DNA of 10,856 nucleotides, taken from assembly GCA_045539315.1 (NCBI GenBank), contig JAZQFC010000033.1, forward strand, positions 1 to 10,856, read 5' to 3'. The translations under genes were made by a program, and so were the position numbers. The notes below the pieces were generated by a model. That model was not told the origin of the DNA and did not search any database. It worked only from the letters and a program-made list of their open reading frames with translations. Origin of the DNA: RUG11462 sp045539315. GTDB taxonomy: Bacteria; Bacillota; Clostridia; Oscillospirales; Acutalibacteraceae. This document shows, piece by piece, positions 5,917 through 10,856 of this stretch (its first letter is position 1; each line of letters starts with the position of its first letter).

Positions 5917-7269
5917 TTAGCAAACACCTTGAGCCATCATAGCATCAGCAACTTTTAAGAAGCCGGCAATGTTAGCACCTGCGATAAGGTCGCCTTCCAT
6001 ACCATATTCTTTAGCAGCATCCCAAGAACTCTTATAAATGTCAGCCATAATTTGTTTGAGTTTAGCGTCAACTTCTTCAGAAGTCCAGCTATATCTCATT
6101 GAGTTTTGGCTCATTTCAAGACCTGAAACTGCAACGCCACCTGCGTTAACTGCTTTTGAAGGAGCAACGATAACGCCATTTTCTTTGAAGTATTTAACTG
6201 CGTCTTCAGTTGTAGGCATATTAGCAACTTCAACATAGTATTTTGTGCCGTTTGCAACGATTTTCTTAGCGTCTTCAATTCTAACTTCGTTTTGAGTAGC
6301 GCAAGGCATAGCAATATCTACTTTTACGCCCCAAGGTTTCTCGCCTGCGTAGAATGGAACACCAAATTTATCAGCATAGTCTTGAACCTTGTTTCTACAA
6401 GAAGCACGCATCTCAAGCATATACTCAATTTTTTCAGGTGTGTTGATACCGTCTTCATCATAGATGTAACCATCAGGACCAGAAAGTGTTACAACTTTAC
6501 CGCCAAGTTCAGTTACTTTAAGTGCAGTACCCCAAGCAACGTTACCAAAACCTGAAACTGCAAAAGTTTTACCTTTAATATCATCGCCAAAAGATTTAAG
6601 CATTTCATCTGTGTAATAAACAGCGCCGAAACCTGTTGCTTCTGGACGAATGAGTGAACCACCGTATGAACGGCCTTTACCTGTTAACACACCTGTGAAT
6701 TCATCTCTAAGTCTTTTATATTGACCAAATAAGTAACCAACTTCTCTAGCGCCTACGCCGATGTCACCAGCAGGAACATCAGTATCAGGACCAATGTATT
6801 TTTGAAGTTCTGTCATAAAACTTTGGCAAAAACGCATAACTTCTGCATCTGACTTACCTTGTGGGTCAAAGTCAGAACCACCTTTGCCACCGCCCATAGG
6901 AAGACCTGTGAGTGAGTTTTTAAATGTTTGCTCAAAGCCCAAGAATTTAATAATACCTTCATAAACTGATGGGTGGAAACGAAGACCACCTTTATAAGGA
7001 CCAATTGCACTGTTAAATTGAACTCTGAAACCACGGTTAACATGAACATTACCGTTATCATCTGTCCAAGGAACTCTGAATTTAATAATTCTTTCAGGTT
7101 CTACGATTCTCTCGATAAGACCCCATTTTTCATATTCTGGGTGTTGTGAAATTACAGGCTCTAAAGACTCTAAAACCTCTTTAACTGCCTGATGAAATTC
7201 TGGCTCGCCAGGATTTCTTTGAATAACTTCTGCCATTACTTTTTCAAGATACTTACTTGTAAAGCTCAT
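5917..7269 (-). CDS. gdhA: NADP-specific glutamate dehydrogenase
   Basis: Cytoplasmic hexameric enzyme that interconverts 2-oxoglutarate plus ammonium and glutamate. In Bacillota of this type it usually works in ammonium assimilation. 450 residues, matching the roughly 447-450 of the class I bacterial enzyme (E. coli GdhA). Visible motifs: YKGGLRFHP (92-100) with substrate-binding lysine; the signature LPMGGGKGGSDFDP (123-136) with catalytic Lys129; PAGDIGVG (166-173) with catalytic Asp169; SGFGNVAWG (239-247), the Rossmann glycine-rich loop; and the C-terminal segment with NAGGVAVSGLEMSQNS. AGGAGG lies just upstream of the ATG. The gene has its own near-perfect promoter, a leader of about 118 nt with hairpins and its own terminator, so it is a single-gene unit. 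NADP rather than NAD preference is inferred from overall similarity to the short class. Confidence 0.97.
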   Translation of the reverse strand: MSFTSKYLEKVMAEVIQRNPGEPEFHQAVKEVLESLEPVISQHPEYEKWGLIERIVEPERIIKFRVPWTDDNGNVHVNRGFRVQFNSAIGPYKGGLRFHPSVYEGIIKFLGFEQTFKNSLTGLPMGGGKGGSDFDPQGKSDAEVMRFCQSFMTELQKYIGPDTDVPAGDIGVGAREVGYLFGQYKRLRDEFTGVLTGKGRSYGGSLIRPEATGFGAVYYTDEMLKSFGDDIKGKTFAVSGFGNVAWGTALKVTELGGKVVTLSGPDGYIYDEDGINTPEKIEYMLEMRASCRNKVQDYADKFGVPFYAGEKPWGVKVDIAMPCATQNEVRIEDAKKIVANGTKYYVEVANMPTTEDAVKYFKENGVIVAPSKAVNAGGVAVSGLEMSQNSMRYSWTSEEVDAKLKQIMADIYKSSWDAAKEYGMEGDLIAGANIAGFLKVADAMMAQGVC

Positions 7270-7290
7270 TGAAAAAACCTCCTAAAAAAT

Positions 7291-7348
7291 AGTATTAAGA
7301 ACAATACTTTTTAAACATAAAAAGCCATTGTATAAACATACAATGACT
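7291..7348 (-). promoter_or_regulatory. Two hairpins in the gdhA leader
   Basis: The gdhA message should begin near 7387. First hairpin: 7338-7348 pairs with 7323-7333 as an 11-bp stem with one G-T pair and a four-base loop, and is followed on the - strand by five T, like a weak terminator. Second: AGTATT (7303-7308 on the - strand) with AATACT (7291-7296), followed by ATTTTTT directly before the AGGAGG. Either could act as an attenuator or could block or expose the ribosome binding site. No known riboswitch consensus was recognised. Confidence 0.5.
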
Positions 7349-7393
7349 CGTTCACAAAAATATTCTCTTTGAGCATAATCATTGCACCTTGTC

Positions 7394-7422
7394 ATTATAT
7401 TCTTTTTTTATTTATTTGTCAA
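7394..7422 (-). promoter_or_regulatory. gdhA promoter, exact consensus
   Basis: On the - strand, TTGACA (7417-7422) and TATAAT (7394-7399) are spaced by exactly 17 bases: a perfect housekeeping consensus, with an A-rich spacer. It predicts very strong basal transcription beginning near 7387. Confidence 0.9.
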
Positions 7423-7431
7423 TGTTTTTTG

Positions 7432-7498
7432 CACTCAAAAAAATAAGATTATTCAATTTTCACATAAAAATTGCCTCTTGAAAAATCATTTTTGAGTG
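7432..7498. repeat. Separated 10-base inverted repeat in the gdhA/MATE divergent region
   Basis: CACTCAAAAA at 7432-7441 is the exact reverse complement of TTTTTGAGTG at 7489-7498. The arms are 47 bases apart; the left lies just upstream of the gdhA -35 box, the right fills the spacer next to the MATE -10 box. It may be paired operator half-sites, but AT-rich chance is possible. Confidence 0.4.
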
Positions 7499-7505
7499 AT
7501 ATAAT
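7478..7505 (+). promoter_or_regulatory. MATE exporter promoter
   Basis: -35 TTGAAA (7478-7483) and -10 TATAAT (7500-7505) are 16 bases apart. Transcription should start near 7512, about 33 nt before the ATG. Confidence 0.72.
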
Positions 7506-7544
7506 GAAGAATAGGCAAATTTTTTATAAAAAGAAGGATTTAAA

Positions 7545-8912
7545 ATGCAAAAGAATGTTTTAGGCACAGCGCCTGTTGGAAAACTTATGGTAAAATTTGC
7601 AGTTCCAAGTATTATTGCAATGCTTGTAGGTGCAATTTACAATATTGTTGACCAATTGTTCATCGGCAACTATGTTTCAACACTCGGCAACGCGGCAACT
7701 AATGTTGTGTTTCCGCTTACATCGGCTTGTATTGCGATTGCTTTGCTTTTCGGAACAGGCGGTGCGAGTTGCTTTAATCTTGATATGGGCAGGGGAGATA
7801 CTGAAAAAGCCCCTTATTATATTGGAAACGCTATAACTGCTATGGCAGTTGGTGGTGTTTTACTTGCAGTTTTCACACTTGTGTTTTTAACACCAATCTT
7901 GAAATTTTTAGCGGCTTCTGATAATGTAATGCCTTATGCTAAAGATTATTTAATGGTAACTGCTATCGGTTTTCCATTTTTGATTATCACAACAGGTGGC
8001 GGCCATTTGATGCGTGCAGATGGTAGCCCTAAAATGACAATGTTCTGCAGTATGTTAGGTGCCGTTTTAAATATCTTTTTAGATGCACTTTTTGTAATCA
8101 TTTTTAAATGGGGAATGAAAGGCGCTGCACTTGCAACTATTATCGGTCAGATTATTTCTGCGATGGTTGTTATCTGGTATTTAACAAGATTTAAAACGGT
8201 TAAATTGCAATTAAAACATTTCGTTCCAAAATTTAAAATATGCTTTAAAGCAGGGTCAATCGGTATGGCTTCGTTTATCAACCAATTGGCTATGATGGTT
8301 GTTCAAATTCTTATAAACAATTCTTACAAAATCTACGGCGCAATGTCTGTTTATGGAGCAGATATTCCGATTACCTGCGCAGGCATTGTTATGAAAACAG
8401 CGCAGATTATTTTCTCTGTTGTAATTGGCATTTCACAGGGCGCACAGCCAATTGAAAGCTTTAACTATGGCGCTAAAAAATATGACAGGGTAAAGAAAGC
8501 GTATTGGTGGGCATTTTCATCAAGTGGTGTAATTTCTATTTTTGCATTTTTAGCGTTTCAAATTTTTCCAAGGGAGATTTTATCGCTCTTTGGTCAAGGT
8601 TCGGAACTTTACTTTGAATTTGGTGTGATGTTCTGCAGAATATATATGTTCTTTATATGGATAAACTTTATTCAACCGATAACATCAACTTTCTTTACAG
8701 CAATCGGCAAACCAATTAAAGGCGCGATTTTATCTTTATCTAAAAACATCATCTGTTTTGTACCTTTCCTTCTTATCTTACCAAGATTTTTCGGTATAAA
8801 CGGTATTGTTTATGCAGGACCTTGCGCAGATGTAGTTGCAGTTGCTTTGAATGTTATTTTACTTACATTTGAATTTAAAAAAATGAAAAAAGAACAACTA
8901 TTAAAGCAATAA
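7545..8912 (+). CDS. MATE family multidrug exporter (MepA-like)
   Basis: Inner-membrane secondary transporter that expels organic cations, drugs or metabolites in exchange for Na+ or H+. 455 residues, the usual family length, with about 12 membrane helices in two six-helix halves. Family features: YNIVDQLFIG (32-41) with the conserved helix-1 Asp36; LGNAATNVVFPL (47-58); and the MepA-type run GGGHLMRADGSPKM (151-164) followed by NIFLDALF (176-183) and GMKGAALATIIGQ (190-202). The ribosome binding site AGAAGGA (7532-7538) is six bases before the ATG. It is divergent from gdhA and ends in its own hairpin terminator, so it is a single-gene unit. The substrate cannot be told from sequence: family members include drug pumps as well as exporters of unknown natural cargo. 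Confidence 0.93.
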   Translation: MQKNVLGTAPVGKLMVKFAVPSIIAMLVGAIYNIVDQLFIGNYVSTLGNAATNVVFPLTSACIAIALLFGTGGASCFNLDMGRGDTEKAPYYIGNAITAMAVGGVLLAVFTLVFLTPILKFLAASDNVMPYAKDYLMVTAIGFPFLIITTGGGHLMRADGSPKMTMFCSMLGAVLNIFLDALFVIIFKWGMKGAALATIIGQIISAMVVIWYLTRFKTVKLQLKHFVPKFKICFKAGSIGMASFINQLAMMVVQILINNSYKIYGAMSVYGADIPITCAGIVMKTAQIIFSVVIGISQGAQPIESFNYGAKKYDRVKKAYWWAFSSSGVISIFAFLAFQIFPREILSLFGQGSELYFEFGVMFCRIYMFFIWINFIQPITSTFFTAIGKPIKGAILSLSKNIICFVPFLLILPRFFGINGIVYAGPCADVVAVALNVILLTFEFKKMKKEQLLKQ

Positions 8913-8940
8913 AAAAAGCGACCGATAAGGTCGCTTTTTT
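8911..8940. terminator. Bidirectional terminator between convergent genes
   Basis: Stem GCGACC (8918-8923) pairs with GGTCGC (8929-8934) around GATAA, flanked by seven A and six T. It serves both the MATE gene, whose TAA ends in the A-tract, and the convergent beta-helix gene, whose TAA begins in the T-tract. Confidence 0.92.
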
Positions 8941-9898
8941 ATATTTCTTTAAATCCACCTTTAAAAATATTGTTTGACCATTTACTGCTACCGCCTTTGC
9001 AAACATACAATTCATTATGTTCGGCAGTTTTTACAAAGGTTGAATCGCAAACCAATAGCTCTCCACCCGTTTGCATAATTGCAGTAATATTATCAAGTCC
9101 AAAATAATCGTTGTTAAAATAAGAGCAACCAAGAAGCCTTGCATCTTTTTCGATTAAGTAACCGATAACAGCGGTATCAGCATAGCAGTCTCTGAGAATC
9201 GTTTGCTCTGATGAAATATGAAAACTAACAGAATCTTTAAGCATTTCAGGTATTGTTTCACCATCAAGCGCTTTAACAGGGCCACCCCAAACATGACATC
9301 TTGTAAGTCTGTTTGAGCCACCACCCATCATCGCCATACCTGTTGTATAATCAACTATAATACAGTCGGTGTAATGACTGTCGCCATTATCGGAATAAAT
9401 AGCAGTATTACCTGAAAGACCATTCATAGTGCATTTACAATAAATATTATTGCAAATCAATTCGTAATAACCACCGGCATATAATCCAAATTTCTTTCCG
9501 TTTAAAAGCACAGTTTTGCTCACATTAAAGTGGCGATAATGAATTAGTTTCAAACAAGAGGCAAGTCCATTTCCGTCTAAAACACCACCGGTGAAAAATT
9601 GATTAAGGTTTAGATTTATTTCATTCGCTTCGCCCATAAAATCGTGTTCATTCTTGTTATGCTCACAGTCAATAGTGATAATAAATTCCATCGGTTTTAT
9701 AGCGGTAAGCGTAGCAGATTTATGAAGATATACAGAGCAACCATTAAAAATTTCAATTGGCTCATCAATTAAATACTGACCTTTAGGAATGAACAAAACT
9801 CCATCTTTACAGTCAGCGATTGCTCGTTTGATTCTTTGGCTATCATACTTTTCGCCATCTGTTTTTTTATAATTTTCAAGAGAAATATCGTAATACAT
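8939..9898 (-). CDS. Right-handed beta-helix protein, pectate-lyase-3 type
   Basis: 319 residues. The N-terminal part (about 18-50), with DSQRIKRAIADCKDGVLFIPKG and YLIDEPIEI, is the start typical of the pectate lyase superfamily 3 / GH28-related fold. The rest has the short repeating strands of a parallel beta-helix (NNIYC, TAIYSDNGD, GGGSNRLTRCHVWGG, GELLVCDSTFV). There is no signal peptide, so it probably acts on imported oligosaccharides or has a non-secreted role. The GH28 catalytic motifs (NTD, GHG, RIK) are not visible, so it may be a lyase, epimerase-like or non-catalytic carbohydrate binder. Eight cysteines or more are present, unusual for an exported protein and consistent with the cytoplasm. 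The ribosome binding site GAGGAGT is just upstream. It is divergent from the oxidoreductase gene, suggesting shared sugar use. Confidence 0.8.
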   Translation of the reverse strand: MYYDISLENYKKTDGEKYDSQRIKRAIADCKDGVLFIPKGQYLIDEPIEIFNGCSVYLHKSATLTAIKPMEFIITIDCEHNKNEHDFMGEANEINLNLNQFFTGGVLDGNGLASCLKLIHYRHFNVSKTVLLNGKKFGLYAGGYYELICNNIYCKCTMNGLSGNTAIYSDNGDSHYTDCIIVDYTTGMAMMGGGSNRLTRCHVWGGPVKALDGETIPEMLKDSVSFHISSEQTILRDCYADTAVIGYLIEKDARLLGCSYFNNDYFGLDNITAIMQTGGELLVCDSTFVKTAEHNELYVCKGGSSKWSNNIFKGGFKEI

Positions 9899-9920
9899 TA
9901 AATCAACTCCTCATACTTGA

Positions 9921-9949
9921 ATTATAACTTTAGTTTTATAGCGTGTCAA
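9921..9949 (-). promoter_or_regulatory. Beta-helix gene promoter, exact consensus
   Basis: On the - strand, TTGACA (9944-9949) and TATAAT (9921-9926) are 17 bases apart. The start would be near 9914, leaving a leader of about 16 nt with the ribosome binding site. Confidence 0.85.
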
Positions 9950-9999
9950 CATTATTTTTATCGAGCAAAAATATGATATTTTTTATTGAAAATTTGTTA

Positions 10000-10028
10000 T
10001 TGACTAACTAGTTTGATACTGTTATTAT
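10000..10028 (+). promoter_or_regulatory. Promoter of the Gfo/Idh/MocA gene
   Basis: -35 TTGACT (10000-10005) and -10 TATTAT (10023-10028) are 17 bases apart, each one base from consensus. The spacer holds the palindrome AACTAGTT (10006-10013). Transcription would start near 10035. Confidence 0.65.
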
Positions 10029-10036
10029 AAAGTTAG

Positions 10037-10053
10037 AGTTGAATATATCAACT
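10037..10053. promoter_or_regulatory. Possible operator at the oxidoreductase start site
   Basis: An inverted repeat AGTTGA (10037-10042) and TCAACT (10048-10053) has a five-base centre, at the expected transcription start. Position and size suit a repressor site for a sugar-responsive regulator. No regulator gene is in the window. Confidence 0.4.
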
Positions 10054-10071
10054 TTGAATGGAGGTAAAAAT

Positions 10072-10856
10072 ATGAGTAGAACTGTTAATGTAGGAATTAT
10101 CGGTTGTGGTGGTATCGCTAATGGTAAACATATGCCATCGCTTAAAAAACTTGATAATGTAAAAATGGTTGCTTTTTGCGATATTATTGTTGAGCGAGCA
10201 GAAAAAGCGGCTAAAGAATATGGCTGTGAGGGTGCAAAAGTTTATTCTGATTATAAAGAACTTTTGAAAGATGAATCAATTGAAGTTGTTCATGTTTTAA
10301 CACCTAATAGAGAACACGCCGATATTACTGTTGATTCTCTTTATGCAGGTAAACATGTAATGTGTGAAAAGCCTATGGCTAAAACTGCAGAAGACGCAAG
10401 AAGAATGGTAGCCGCGGCTAAAGAAACAGGTAAAAAACTTACTATTGGTTATCAACATCGCCATAAGGTTGAAAGTAGTTATATCAAAGAAGTTGTTGAT
10501 AATGGGGAACTTGGCGATATTTACTATGCAAACTGCTTGGCAATTCGCCGCAGAGGTACACCAAACTGGGGCGTATTTCTAGATAAAGAAGCACAAGGTG
10601 GCGGCCCTATTATTGATATTGCAACTCATTCATTAGACTTAACACTTTTCTTGATGAATAACTACGAGCCTGAATTGGTTATTGGTAAAACTCATAAACA
10701 AATTGAAAATCCAGCAGGCGCTAACCCTTGGGGCGATAATGGTGTTAATTCTACAGAACTTGAAGAAGCGGCTTGTGCATTTATCAGAATGAAAAATGGC
10801 GCAACAATTATGCTTGAAACAAGTTGGGCATTAAATACTGCCGAGCCAATTGCAGA
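10072..10856 (+). CDS. Gfo/Idh/MocA family oxidoreductase, 3' end outside the window
   Basis: The first 261 codons of a cytoplasmic NAD(P)-dependent sugar or cyclitol dehydrogenase; family members are usually 330-400 residues, so about a third is missing beyond 10856. The N-terminal Rossmann domain shows VGIIGCGGIANGKHMPSL (7-24) with the glycine-rich loop, followed by an acidic-turn region with FCDI (35-38). The CEKPMA motif (98-103) carries the conserved Lys100. In the C-terminal domain GGGPIIDIATHSLDL (176-190) supplies the D-x-x-x-H pair (Asp182, His186). The ribosome binding site GGAGGT (10060-10065) sits six bases before the ATG. Possible roles are oxidation or reduction of inositol, glucose-type or amino sugars; substrate cannot be assigned. 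It lies opposite the beta-helix gene across a 173-base region with two promoters. Confidence 0.93.
   Translation, partial: MSRTVNVGIIGCGGIANGKHMPSLKKLDNVKMVAFCDIIVERAEKAAKEYGCEGAKVYSDYKELLKDESIEVVHVLTPNREHADITVDSLYAGKHVMCEKPMAKTAEDARRMVAAAKETGKKLTIGYQHRHKVESSYIKEVVDNGELGDIYYANCLAIRRRGTPNWGVFLDKEAQGGGPIIDIATHSLDLTLFLMNNYEPELVIGKTHKQIENPAGANPWGDNGVNSTELEEAACAFIRMKNGATIMLETSWALNTAEPIA

Noticed and set aside
6038..7061. Several open frames of 66-87 codons on both strands
   Set aside because: They are other-frame readings within gdhA, which is fully supported by motifs along its length.
7630..7836. Open frame of 68 codons on the + strand
   Set aside because: It is an alternative frame inside the MATE exporter gene.

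Overview
This window most likely comes from a low-GC, Gram-positive gut-type member of the Clostridia. The evidence is AT-rich coding with strong AGGAGG-type ribosome binding sites, sigma-A-like promoters, dense intrinsic terminators, a Clostridia-style NADP glutamate dehydrogenase, a MepA-like MATE exporter and an rRNA operon end with a Bacillota-type 5S. The species cannot be fixed from the sequence alone.

Layout. Positions 1-175 hold the end of an rRNA operon: a complete 5S rRNA and its intrinsic terminator. From about 180 to 4930 there is an AT-rich block of co-directional genes on the + strand, with its own promoter. It starts with an unusual one-polypeptide protein, an ECF-type sigma factor fused to a membrane-spanning segment and a large outer domain. 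Next come an overlapping gene for a membrane-anchored protein (start and stop share ATGA), a small four-helix membrane protein, a 32-codon fragment, two further single-pass proteins and a five-helix membrane protein. None of the genes after the sigma factor has a function I can name. Two of them, at 3734 and 4321, share an exact 50-base direct repeat that covers the ribosome binding site, start codon and first 12 codons, after which the proteins diverge. A hairpin near 4900 terminates the block and also serves the opposing ribokinase gene.

From 4928 to the end the DNA looks like ordinary core metabolism: ribokinase-type sugar kinase (-), NADP glutamate dehydrogenase gdhA (-), MATE exporter (+), a right-handed beta-helix protein of the pectate-lyase-3 type (-) and the first 261 codons of a Gfo/Idh/MocA oxidoreductase (+). 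gdhA and the MATE gene are divergent across 275 bases containing two promoters, a 10-base inverted repeat and a gdhA leader of about 118 nt with two hairpins. The beta-helix gene and the oxidoreductase gene are divergent across 173 bases with a promoter on each side and a possible operator, which suggests a carbohydrate-use locus continuing beyond the right edge.

The most interesting part is the 266-4884 block. It can be read as a sensing and response cassette in which sigma factor and membrane sensor are fused, followed by envelope proteins that may be its partners or targets. This is inference from architecture and order, since no homology search was possible.
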